64,000 nt of DNA from Bacillota bacterium (lineage in GTDB: Bacteria > Bacillota > SHA-98 > Ch115 > JABLXJ01): the NCBI GenBank assembly GCA_013178125.1, contig JABLXJ010000011.1, positions 20,163 through 84,162 of the forward strand, read 5' to 3'. Shown here piece after piece: positions 52,447 through 60,363 of this stretch (its first letter is position 1; every line of letters starts with the position of its first letter). The position numbers and the translations under genes were made by a program. Under the pieces are notes generated by a model that saw only the letters and a list, made by a program, of their open reading frames with translations, was not told the origin of the DNA and did not search any database.

Positions 52447-53601
52447 ATGATAATTAGCGTGACGTTGAATCCCTGTCTCGACAAGACCGTTTTTGTGGAC
52501 CGGGTTGAGCCGGGAAAGAGGGTGCACGTCAAGAGGGTAAAGTACGTCGCCGGGGGAAAGGGTCTGAATATCGCCCGCATCCTCAATTCTCTTGGTTACC
52601 CGAATATAGCCTTTACCATCGCCGGGGGGTGGTCCGGCTCCTTTCTCGAGGACCTAATGCGGGAGGACAAGATAACCGGCGAGGTTGTCAGGATTCGCGG
52701 GCTTACCCGCACGGTCGCCACGGTCCTGGAAGAGGACCCCTGGATTGCAACTGAATACAACGAAGACGGGCCGGAGATCACACGGGATGAGGCCGCCGAG
52801 ATCGAATCAAGGCTCTGCGACCTGATAAAGGCGCGCCGGCCCGAGTTCGTCATCCTCTCTGGGAGCGTGCCGTGCAGGGGGCTTGTGGGGATATATGCCA
52901 GGGTGATTTCCTATGCGAAATCGCTCGGGGTTAAGACCATCCTCGATACCCGTGATGAGGCCCTTGCCGACGGCATCAAGGCGGCCCCCTTCATGGTCAA
53001 GCCGAACCTCAAGGAGGCAGAGGCCCTGTTTGCGGGGTTAAATGCTAACCACAGGAGCAGTGGCGCTCATGGCAGGAATACAGGTAGCGGGGAAGAGGGC
53101 GAGGGCCGGCGTCCCGGTCCTGGCGGGGGTGACCCGGGTCCTGCCGAGGAGCTTGGTGCCCGGGAGGGTGCCCTGAGGGCGGTCCGGGCCCTGCTTGACA
53201 TGTCCATTCAGGTTGTGGTTCTCTCGCTGGGTCGTGACGGTGCTCTGGTCGGCGCCAGGCCCGGGTCCGGATCTGAACCTGGGCCCGATATTGATGTCGG
53301 GATTGCTGGAGTCGCGGCTACGCCGCCCGGCATTGCGGGCCGCGCTGGAAGCCGCCAGATCGAGGAGGGCATCTGGGAGGCGGTGCCCCCGCAGGTCGAG
53401 GAGGTCAATCCTGTAGCTTCAGGTGACGCGTTTGTCGGGGCCTTCGCGTACGCAATGGTCTCCGGGATGCCCCTACCCGAGTGCATCCGCTGGGGCACGG
53501 CGGCTGGGGCGGCGAACGCAGCCATGTGGGAGCCAGCTTATTGCAGTCGCGAGCAGATAGAGGCCCTCCTCGATGGGGTAATCGTGAGGAAGGTGAAGTA
53601 G
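52447..53601 (+). CDS. PfkB family kinase, 1-phosphofructokinase/tagatose-6-phosphate kinase type
   Basis: 384-residue sugar kinase. Begins MIISVTLNPCLDKTVFVDRV like 1-phosphofructokinase; VAGGKGLNIARILNSLG, VILSGSVPCRGLVGIYARVI and the catalytic NPVASGDAFVGAF are intact. It should phosphorylate a ketose phosphate to a bisphosphate for the aldolase at 43252. ATG 52447 is family-like; GTG 52432 is an alternative. Two in-frame Gly/Pro-rich insertions (about 53035-53175 and 53250-53385) lengthen it by roughly 70 residues compared with the usual 310 or so. The catalytic core surrounding them is preserved, so it is probably active. Confidence 0.9.
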   Translation: MIISVTLNPCLDKTVFVDRVEPGKRVHVKRVKYVAGGKGLNIARILNSLGYPNIAFTIAGGWSGSFLEDLMREDKITGEVVRIRGLTRTVATVLEEDPWIATEYNEDGPEITRDEAAEIESRLCDLIKARRPEFVILSGSVPCRGLVGIYARVISYAKSLGVKTILDTRDEALADGIKAAPFMVKPNLKEAEALFAGLNANHRSSGAHGRNTGSGEEGEGRRPGPGGGDPGPAEELGAREGALRAVRALLDMSIQVVVLSLGRDGALVGARPGSGSEPGPDIDVGIAGVAATPPGIAGRAGSRQIEEGIWEAVPPQVEEVNPVASGDAFVGAFAYAMVSGMPLPECIRWGTAAGAANAAMWEPAYCSREQIEALLDGVIVRKVK

Positions 53602-53946
53602 CGGAGCGGGCCCGCTGGATGCGGCCGGGCGCGGCTGCGACGCAGGTCTATGGGGCATATCCACCTGCTCTGTATGAGATTCATCGAGGCTTATATGCCT
53701 CTGGGCGTGGCGACAGCCCTCTGTATTGCCATCATACTGGCAATCATCAGGTGGGGTTGAACCTGAATATTGCATTTCAGGTGCTTTTGAGATATGCTTA
53801 TTCCAGAGGGCTGGCTGCAAGGGTAGCTGCCCAACTAAGGGCTGCCCAGCAAAGGTCGGCTCAGCATATACGGGTCTTTTTTCGCTTTCAGGGTTCATGG
53901 GCGAGGGGAAACGCGAAGGAAGGCGGAGGAAGAGGGTGGAAGTTTC
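53602..53946 (+). other. Intergenic region before the activase gene
   Basis: No supported gene. A 7-bp hairpin ATTGCCA-TCATAC-TGGCAAT is at 53725-53744, and GGCTGC/GCTGCCC repeats occur near 53810-53850. Short plus-strand frames here lack coding character and run into the activase in another frame. Confidence 0.4.
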
Positions 53947-54885
53947 TTGGCGGTAGCGGTGGATTATGGGGTTCCGGGCATCGGGCCGGATCACGGTCTC
54001 ATATTCGATATCCAGCGTTTCTCGACGCATGACGGCCCCGGCATCCGGACGACCGTTTTCTTCAAGGGGTGCCCCCTGCGGTGCCTCTGGTGCCACAATC
54101 CTGAATCGCAGAGCATACATCCTGAAATAATGTTTGCTCCCGACAAGTGCATAGGCTGCGGGCGGTGTTTCAAGGCATGTCCGGAGGGCGTGATAAGGCC
54201 GGACGCCCCCGGGAGGATCGTAAGGGAGAAGTGTACCGGCTGCGGGAGGTGCGCGGAGGTCTGCGTTTCCGGGGCTTTGAGCCTTGCCGGGAGGTTCTAT
54301 AGTATCGATGAAGTCCTCCGTGATGTAGAGAGGGATAGTGTATTCTACAAGACCTCGGGGGGTGGGGTCACGGTCTCGGGCGGGGAGCCGCTCATTCAAT
54401 ACGAGTTCGTCGCCGGGCTGCTTAAAGCCTGCAAGGCCCGGGGGTTTCACACGGCAGTGGATACATGCGGCCATGTCCCTTGGAAGAACATCGAGGCCGT
54501 CCTGCCTTATGTGGATCTATTCCTTTACGACATAAAGCAGATGGACTCAAACTTGCACCGGGAGATAACGGGCGTTGGAAACGAATTGATCCTGGAGAAT
54601 GTCGTAAGGATATCCCGGACGGGAGCGGCTATGCTCGTGCGGGTCCCGGTGATTCCCGGGTACACCGATCAGGAGGCCAATATAGAGGCAATCGTCGAGT
54701 TTCTGAGCAAGCTGGAACACAAGCCCGCGGTCGAGCCGCTCAAATACCACAGGCTCGGCGGGGTCAAGTATAGGAAGCTCGGACGGGCATATGCATGCGA
54801 GGAGACTCTGCCTCCCGAGAATGACCGGATGGAGGCAATCAGGGCGGCCTTCGGGCGTAGAGGGCTCGAGGTTGTAAAGGGGTAG
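53947..54885 (+). CDS. Glycyl-radical enzyme activating protein (PflA-type radical SAM)
   Basis: 312-residue activase. FFKGCPLRCLWCHNPES holds the radical-SAM CxxxCxxC cluster, then two ferredoxin-like clusters CIGCGRCFKACPEG and CTGCGRCAEVCVSG, and SGGEPL for SAM binding. Such proteins install the glycyl radical on a partner enzyme of about 800 residues. No glycyl radical enzyme is in this window. Start TTG 53947 has GGTGGA upstream; GTG 53959 is also possible. It lies between PfkB and corrinoid protein genes in the cluster E direction. The partner enzyme is presumably encoded elsewhere. Confidence 0.93.
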   Translation: MAVAVDYGVPGIGPDHGLIFDIQRFSTHDGPGIRTTVFFKGCPLRCLWCHNPESQSIHPEIMFAPDKCIGCGRCFKACPEGVIRPDAPGRIVREKCTGCGRCAEVCVSGALSLAGRFYSIDEVLRDVERDSVFYKTSGGGVTVSGGEPLIQYEFVAGLLKACKARGFHTAVDTCGHVPWKNIEAVLPYVDLFLYDIKQMDSNLHREITGVGNELILENVVRISRTGAAMLVRVPVIPGYTDQEANIEAIVEFLSKLEHKPAVEPLKYHRLGGVKYRKLGRAYACEETLPPENDRMEAIRAAFGRRGLEVVKG

Positions 54886-54992
54886 CGCAGAATCGCAGAA
54901 TTTTTTATTGAACTGTGAGAATGGAGCAGGGATTCTAGGGGTCATGGAGAATTTTCTGTAAGAATACTTTGGTCTCAGGGAGGTATTTTTGA

Positions 54993-55625
54993 ATGGTAAA
55001 TCTCCAAGAGCTTCAGGATGCTGTCATTTCCGGGAATGCACCAAAGACAAAAGAGCTTACCGAGCAGGCGCTCAAGGAGAACGTCGACCCTGTCGTGATC
55101 GTCAAGGAGTGGCTCATCCCTGGCATGGGGATAGTAGGAGACAGGTTCAAGAGGAACGAGATCTACGTCCCCGAGATGCTCATTGCCGCCAGGGCCATGT
55201 ATGCCGCCCTCGATGTTCTCCGCCCGATCCTGGCAGAGACTGATATGGAGCCTGTGGGCAAGGTGGTCATAGGCACGGTAAAGGGAGACCTCCACGACAT
55301 AGGCAAGAACCTGGTTAAGATGATGCTCGAGGGTGCCGGGTTTGAGGTTGTCGACCTCGGGATAGACGTTGCCCCTCAGAAGTTCGTGGATGCTGTCAAG
55401 GAGCATAAGCCAAACCATGTGGCCATGTCAGCGCTCTTGACCACGACCATGCCCTCCATGAAGGAGACGATAGAGGCCTTGAAGGCAGCGGGTCTGCGCG
55501 AGAGGGTGAGGGTAATGATAGGCGGAGCCCCTGTGACGGATAAGTATGCGAACGAGATCGGGGCAGACGGGTATGCCCCTGATGCAAGCTCAGCCGTTGA
55601 TCTTGCGAAGAGGTTACTACAATAG
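54993..55625 (+). CDS. Corrinoid (B12-binding) methyl-carrier protein
   Basis: 210-residue MtbC/MttC/MtvC-type carrier. Residues 1-85 are the helical cap (LQELQDAVISGNAPKTKELT, VPEMLIAARAMYAALDVLRP). From about 90 a Rossmann B12 domain follows with GDLHDIGKNLV, H101 being the lower cobalt ligand, and SALLTTTMPSMKETI and IGGAPVTDKYANEIGADGYA. It accepts a methyl group from a substrate-specific methyltransferase and passes it to a second one. ATG 54993 follows GGGAGG. It is the only such carrier here and could serve the MttB homologue and URO-D proteins. A reductive activator gene was not seen. Confidence 0.95.
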   Translation: MVNLQELQDAVISGNAPKTKELTEQALKENVDPVVIVKEWLIPGMGIVGDRFKRNEIYVPEMLIAARAMYAALDVLRPILAETDMEPVGKVVIGTVKGDLHDIGKNLVKMMLEGAGFEVVDLGIDVAPQKFVDAVKEHKPNHVAMSALLTTTMPSMKETIEALKAAGLRERVRVMIGGAPVTDKYANEIGADGYAPDASSAVDLAKRLLQ

Positions 55626-56078
55626 CTGCTGCCAATGGCCTGTTGCGGTAGTCTGTTGCAACATCCGGCCTATTTGTTCTAGTTGTTCCTATTATCTAAA
55701 TCCTATTATCTAAATCTTAATCTTATATCTATATCGCTTCTGTATTGCTTCTGTATCTATATCTTAGAATCCGTACCTTAGACGGTTATATCATCTTAGT
55801 CCTCGGGTTTTAGGTTTTACCGGCTGTCTCACGCCCACTGAGCAGGTTACTATTAACCGGACCGGTGACTATCGCCGGGTCGAGTGGTGGGGGATGTGAG
55901 ACAGCCTTTCGTTTATTTCTCCTCTCATGTTCTGACGTTCCGATGTTTTGACGTTCTGAATGTTCTGAACCAGGGCCACACTCTGAACGTCCTGCACCCA
56001 CTAAATTCCATTATATCCAGCCCATCCGGCAAGGCGGAATTTATCATTTCTTGTCGAATTATATAAACGCTAGAAATT
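55626..56078 (+). other. Repeat-rich gap with a structured element
   Basis: No gene seen. 55680-55790 is a run of CTATTATCTAAATC / TTGCTTCTGTAT / TCTATATC degenerate repeats. 55822-55906 is a branched inverted repeat. 55920-55990 contains GTTCTGA/GTTCCGA repeats. There is no B12-box, so no cobalamin riboswitch is claimed. Confidence 0.45.
55822..55906 (+). ncRNA. Possible structured RNA or multi-stem terminator
   Basis: GGCTGTCTCAC (55822-55832) pairs perfectly with GTGAGACAGCC (55896-55906). Inside, CCACT pairs with AGTGG, and two arms GGTTA-CTAT-TAACC (55845-55858) and CCGGTG-ACTAT-CGCCGG are possible, followed downstream by TTTCGTTTATTTCT. A closing stem with two arms is the same general plan as 24284-24407. 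Function unknown; it may simply terminate cluster E. Confidence 0.4.
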
Positions 56079-57536
56079 ATGAAGGATGGCTGGAAGATGA
56101 GGAAAGACTCAACTTTGTTCTCTACCAGGTCGCCCGCCAGGTCTACCAGGTCCGTCAGATCTATCACGTCCGGCAGATTTCCCTGGTCCTCCGGGATACT
56201 CGGGGCGCTCCCCCGGTGGTTGCTGCTAGTCCTGCTGTTTCCCCTTATCGTCTCTGTCCTGAGCGGCTGCGGAATCGGATTCTCCGGGACACCAGGGGCG
56301 TATACCCCAGGCTCCCCTGAGTCTTCACCGCCAGGATCAGGGGGGACTGATGGGTCGTCCGGGTCGTCTAAGTCGACGGGATCTATCGAAGGGTATGTTT
56401 ATGCTGGCCGTACGAGCAGGTCCATGACTGTCTCGCGGCTCGCAGTTGCCCCGGAGGGACATGATCCCGTAAGCGGGGCCAGGGTCCTGGTCGAGGGCAC
56501 GAGCGTATCCGCCGGGACCGATTCCAGCGGCTATTTCAGGATCGACAATGTGGCGCCCGGGATATGGACGCTCATTATCTCTCACCCAGATTATAGAGAC
56601 CCTGTAAAGACCCAGGTCAGGGTCGAGGCCGGGCATGTGACCCCAATTGGCCCCGTGCAGCTTGGAATAGGTTATTACCTCTTCATCGGCATAGATGATT
56701 ATATGGATCCGCGCGTGAATGACTTGACCGGGTGCGTGGCGGACGCAACTGCAATGCGTGACGCGCTCATGACGCCCGGGTCGTTTGTGGGGCAGGGGGG
56801 CCTGCTTACCAACAGCGCCGCCAGCAAGGCAGGCATCAGGCAAGCGATAGAGGGGATCGGCCAGCGTATGAATCGTGAGGACTTCTTTGTGCTGTATTAC
56901 TCCGGCCACGGCGCCAGGGCGCTGGATGGGAGCAAGGAGGTTATCTGCCCATATGACTCCTCCCCGTTGAGCTGGGGAAGCGATATAACCGATGGTGAGT
57001 TGGCCGACTGGCTCAGGGGGCTTCCATCGCAGAAGATAACGGTCATCCTCGATTCATGTTATAGTGGCGCCTTCATAAACGGAAATGTCACGAGAGCTGC
57101 GAGGTCCGGGGTGCCAGCGGCTGCCGGAGCGCCAGCAGCTACCAGGGTGAAGGGCGTGCGGGGTGCGGTGCTGGATGCGGGTGCAACAGGCAAGATGGGC
57201 AAGGCGGCGCTCATGGGCGGCGTTCTCGCCATGAAGGCCTTGAGGAATAGCGGGTACACCGTGCTCACCGCATCATCGCAGGATGAGCTCTCCTATGAGG
57301 TGAACGGGCATGGGGTATTTACATCGGCCCTAGTCAAGGCGCTCGGGACCGACCGGAGGAGGGCTGACACCTCGCAAGACGGGATTATTACAGCCCGGGA
57401 GCTCTTCGATTACGCTGCGAGCGAGACAAAACGCGCGACTATGGGGTGGAATTCGGCGAATCCGGGAGGCCCCGCCCAGACCCCGCAGCTGGAGCTCTGG
57501 CCCGGCAACAACCCTCCTGTTTTACGCTATAGATAA
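56079..57536 (+). CDS. Caspase-like (C14) lipoprotein with carboxypeptidase-regulatory-like domain
   Basis: 485-residue secreted or membrane-anchored protein. A hydrophobic run LLLVLLFPLIVSVLSGC ends in lipobox C64, after an unusually long Arg/Ser-rich start encoded by repeats; ATG 56097 or later may be the real start. A Gly/Ser/Pro linker follows, then a beta-sandwich domain (IEGYVYAG...AGTDSSGYFRIDNVAPG), then a metacaspase-type p20 domain with H277 in YYSGHG and C327 in DSCYSG, so the catalytic dyad is intact. An Ala/Gly-rich insertion follows the cysteine. Likely a protease or a signalling protein in the envelope; substrate unknown. Confidence 0.85.
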   Translation: MKDGWKMRKDSTLFSTRSPARSTRSVRSITSGRFPWSSGILGALPRWLLLVLLFPLIVSVLSGCGIGFSGTPGAYTPGSPESSPPGSGGTDGSSGSSKSTGSIEGYVYAGRTSRSMTVSRLAVAPEGHDPVSGARVLVEGTSVSAGTDSSGYFRIDNVAPGIWTLIISHPDYRDPVKTQVRVEAGHVTPIGPVQLGIGYYLFIGIDDYMDPRVNDLTGCVADATAMRDALMTPGSFVGQGGLLTNSAASKAGIRQAIEGIGQRMNREDFFVLYYSGHGARALDGSKEVICPYDSSPLSWGSDITDGELADWLRGLPSQKITVILDSCYSGAFINGNVTRAARSGVPAAAGAPAATRVKGVRGAVLDAGATGKMGKAALMGGVLAMKALRNSGYTVLTASSQDELSYEVNGHGVFTSALVKALGTDRRRADTSQDGIITARELFDYAASETKRATMGWNSANPGGPAQTPQLELWPGNNPPVLRYR

Positions 57537-57542
57537 CAAAAA

Positions 57543-57566
57543 GCGTGGCACAGACTTGCGCCACGC
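57543..57566 (+). terminator. Hairpin after the caspase-like gene
   Basis: GCGTGGC (57543-57549) pairs with GCCACGC (57560-57566). It lies between convergent genes (the caspase-like gene and the zinc-ribbon gene at 57650), so it may terminate either. No strong T run. Confidence 0.45.
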
Positions 57567-57649
57567 ACACCCTCATTTTCAATTGGGCCACATTATTGAA
57601 CTGAGCGACAGTGCTACGCGGCTTTACCCGACATCCGCGGCAGGTGCTC

Positions 57650-57934
57650 TTATACCCTGTGGGCCTCGAAGCATTCCTTGCAGTATACAGGCCTGTCATT
57701 CCGAGGCTTGAATGGGACCTGCGCTTCCTTGCCGCAAGCCGAGCAGATGATAGTGTAGAGCTCCCTCGTCCCGCCCGACTCGTTTCGCGCCCGCTTTTTG
57801 GCGACCCTGCACTCTTTACAGCGGACGGGCTCGTTTTCGAAGCCCTTTTCCGCGTAGAACTGCTGCTCGCCTGCGGTGAACACGAACTCGGCTCCGCAGT
57901 CCCGGCACGTGAGCACCTTGTCCTTAAACTCCAT
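57650..57934 (-). CDS. Small zinc-ribbon protein
   Basis: 94-residue protein with four CxxC knuckles: CRDC and CKEC in the N-terminal half (VLTCRDCGAEFVFTAGEQQF, VRCKECRVAKK) and CSAC and CKEC in the C-terminal half (IICSACGKEAQVPFKPRNDR, VYCKECFEAHR), enough for two zinc ribbons. This matches a widespread uncharacterised bacterial zinc-ribbon family often annotated as zinc-binding or CxxC protein. It is transcribed away from the radical SAM gene. Role unknown. Confidence 0.88.
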   Translation of the reverse strand: MEFKDKVLTCRDCGAEFVFTAGEQQFYAEKGFENEPVRCKECRVAKKRARNESGGTRELYTIICSACGKEAQVPFKPRNDRPVYCKECFEAHRV

Positions 57935-58247
57935 TAACCCGATCCCCTCGCTTTTTGAAAATCGCGCCCTTGCTCAGCTGACCTGGTCTTTGCCCCCACA
58001 CTCGCCTGCCATGAGGTCTCTCGTCGCCCATCTGGATCAGGACTTACCTCTAAACCGCGCCATGATCGACAACTTTTTCTCTCTACGCTGCCTTACGTGG
58101 GTCGCTTTGCCCGCGGCCGGCATCGACTTTCAACCACAGACCTGAACAAGTTTTGCAATACTATTATACTTCTCGCTCCAGGAATTTGCAAGCAGGATGC
58201 GGCTCTAAATTTGTAGAATTGTTTTAAGGATTAGGAGGCGATCCGAA
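57935..58247. other. Divergent intergenic region
   Basis: 313 bases between the zinc-ribbon and radical SAM genes. 58140-58215 is A/T-rich (TGCAATACTATTATACTTC) and could hold a promoter for the plus-strand gene. GGAGGCG at 58232-58238 is its ribosome site. Nothing else recognised. Confidence 0.35.
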
Positions 58248-59606
58248 TTGAAGGTTCTTCTAATAAACCCACCTCGCCACGCATCCATTACTGACACCAT
58301 CGAAAACCTCGGGCTCGGCTATATTGCATCAGGCCTTCGCAGGGCGGGGCACGAGGTTACCCTGCTGGATGCGTCGATTGAGAATCTATCGATAGACGCT
58401 GTTGTGGAGCGCGCCCTGGAGGGAAAGCCCGGGCTCATAGGCATCTCCATTCTGTTCCAGTTGCTGGCGGAAATCCCGCTGAACCTGACAAGGTCCTTGA
58501 AACGGTCTTTAAAACAGGCAGGTTTGGATGTCCATATAACCACTGGCGGCCACTTCCCGACCTTCGCCTTCCAAGAGATCCTCAATGGTGATTATGGTGT
58601 TGATTCAGTTGTCCGCGGGGAGGGGGACGTAACCATCATCGAGCTCGCGCGCGCACTCGAGGAGGGCCGGTCGCTCGAGACCGTGAGCGGGCTGGCATAC
58701 AGGGAGGGGGAAGAGATAGTCCCTACAGCTCCGAGAGAGCTGGTCCCGGAGCTTGATTCCCTCCAGCTCCCGGCCCGGGACTGGCTGGCGGCAGTCCTGA
58801 GACGCGGGGGAAAGGCGTGTATTTCGACGAGCCGGGGCTGTTATGGGAATTGCTCGTTTTGCAGCATACGGGCGTTTTATGGGCTTTCGCCCGGCCGGGT
58901 GTGGCGCGCCAGGTCACCGGAGGGCGTGCTGGAGGAGATGATGATGCTTGCCAGGGATTTCGGGGTTGATGACATGTGGGTCGTGGATGATACCTTCATA
59001 GGACCGGGCAGGCTGGGTAGGGAAAGAGCGGCCAGGATTGCTGAGCTTTTAATCCGGGAGAATGCGAGGGGGCCCGGTGGAAAGCCAGGTATAGCGCTCC
59101 GGATATCCTGCCGCGCCGATGAGGTGGACAGGGAGCTCTTTGCGCTTCTAAAACGGGCCGGGGTGAAGGAGGTGTTCCTGGGTATTGAATCTGGCGTGCA
59201 GAGGGCGCTTGATATCTTCAATAAGGGAACGACCGTCGAGCAGAATGAGAGGGCGATTCGCACCCTCCGGGACCTGGATGTGGATTTCAGCCTGGGCTTC
59301 ATCCTCCTGCATCCCTACACAACCTTCGAGGAGTTATCCGAAAACCTCTCGTTCTTGCGCAGGGTGGGCTACCCGCTGTCCAGGGTGCCCATTTCACCGA
59401 CCGATTATCTGCCGAGGCTGCAGGTCCTGGTCGGGACCCCCATCGCCGAGCGGCTCAGGCAGGAGGGAAGGCTCGGTGGCTCGCTGTTTGACTATGCTTA
59501 CGAGTTTGACGACCCGCGGGTGCGGGTATATTATAAGACCGGCGCGTTCCTCCGGAGGCGGATTCTGCCCTTGCAGCGGGCGGTCCGGCGGCTGGTGAGA
59601 CGCTAG
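58248..59606 (+). CDS. B12-binding-domain radical SAM protein
   Basis: 452-residue protein. Residues 1-140 look like a cobalamin-binding domain (VLLINPPRH, GYIASGLRRAGHEVTLLDAS, TTGGHFPTFAFQEIL). At about residue 200, STSRGCYGNCSFCSI carries the CxxxCxxC cluster, then DDMWVVDDTFIGPG and KEVFLGIESGVQRALDIFNK follow as in BchE/HpnJ-like enzymes. TTG 58248 with GGAGGCG upstream. Members do methylations, rearrangements or ring formations on varied substrates; none can be picked from sequence or from the neighbours. Confidence 0.9.
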   Translation: MKVLLINPPRHASITDTIENLGLGYIASGLRRAGHEVTLLDASIENLSIDAVVERALEGKPGLIGISILFQLLAEIPLNLTRSLKRSLKQAGLDVHITTGGHFPTFAFQEILNGDYGVDSVVRGEGDVTIIELARALEEGRSLETVSGLAYREGEEIVPTAPRELVPELDSLQLPARDWLAAVLRRGGKACISTSRGCYGNCSFCSIRAFYGLSPGRVWRARSPEGVLEEMMMLARDFGVDDMWVVDDTFIGPGRLGRERAARIAELLIRENARGPGGKPGIALRISCRADEVDRELFALLKRAGVKEVFLGIESGVQRALDIFNKGTTVEQNERAIRTLRDLDVDFSLGFILLHPYTTFEELSENLSFLRRVGYPLSRVPISPTDYLPRLQVLVGTPIAERLRQEGRLGGSLFDYAYEFDDPRVRVYYKTGAFLRRRILPLQRAVRRLVRR

Positions 59607-59767
59607 ATGTTGGATGATTTGGCGACTGGCGAGATGCTAAATGCTTAAAGGATGGGGAGAAGGATTTTCCCTCTATACATGGAACTAAGGAAATACAGCG
59701 GCGATGATGGAAATAATATGGTTGATACCGGCGTCATCGCGGCGCTACGTTGAAAGGGGCTGGTCTC

Positions 59768-60334
59768 ATGGAAATCACTATGAAGAGCAAGAATATCGAT
59801 TTGACTCCGGCGTTAAGGAATTATGCCGAAAAAAAGGTTGCGAAGATCGAGAAGTTTTTCGTGGGAAGCCTTATAGACGCCCAGGTTATGCTCGATATCG
59901 AACGTGGTTTCCATATAGTGGATATCACCTTGCAGGTTGACGGCCTTCTGCTGAAGGGCGAGGCCAGGACGGGTGATATGTACGCCTCGATAGATGAGGC
60001 GGTAGATAAGATCGCACGCCAGATACGGAAGTATAAGACCAGGATAAACCGGAAGCTCCGCCAGGCAGGAAACGAGATTGTAGAGGCGGCGCTCCGCGAA
60101 TGGTCCGGGGCTGCCGGCCCGGAGCCTGCGGCTCAGGAAGTGGAGGATGAGGAGCCCAGGATTGTCAAGACAAAGAGATTTGCGGTGAAGCCCATGTCTG
60201 TTGAAGAGGCTATGATGCAAATGGAATTGCTGGGCCACGACTTTTTCGTATTCTCGAATGCTGAAACCGAGGAGGTCAATGTCATCTATCGCAGGAGGGA
60301 TGGCAATTACGGCCTGATTGAGCCCGAGTTTTGA
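59768..60334 (+). CDS. hpf: Ribosome hibernation promoting factor, long form
   Basis: 188-residue HPF. The N-terminal S30AE domain (MEITMKSKNIDLTPALRNYA...DEAVDKIARQIRKYKTRINR) binds the 30S decoding region, and the C-terminal domain (VKTKRFAVKPMSVEEAMMQM...VNVIYRRRDGNYGLIEPEF) mediates 100S dimer formation. Between them is a Glu/Pro/Ala linker. ATG 59768 is preferred since AAAGGGG precedes it; the frame is open from 59750. The long form is usual for Bacillota and several other phyla. In many of these genomes it is near secA; here three other genes follow within the window. Confidence 0.95.
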   Translation: MEITMKSKNIDLTPALRNYAEKKVAKIEKFFVGSLIDAQVMLDIERGFHIVDITLQVDGLLLKGEARTGDMYASIDEAVDKIARQIRKYKTRINRKLRQAGNEIVEAALREWSGAAGPEPAAQEVEDEEPRIVKTKRFAVKPMSVEEAMMQMELLGHDFFVFSNAETEEVNVIYRRRDGNYGLIEPEF

Positions 60335-60363
60335 TGGAGACGGCTTGACGGAGACGTGAACTC

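Noticed and set aside
53473..54474. 333-codon open frame on the minus strand
   Set aside because: It is antisense to the end of the PfkB gene and to the activase, whose iron-sulfur motifs are unmistakable on the plus strand. Its protein is Pro/Arg-rich with no family resemblance.
55822..55906. Cobalamin riboswitch near the corrinoid gene
   Set aside because: The B12-box sequence and expected core are not visible, and the element is downstream of the corrinoid gene, not upstream.
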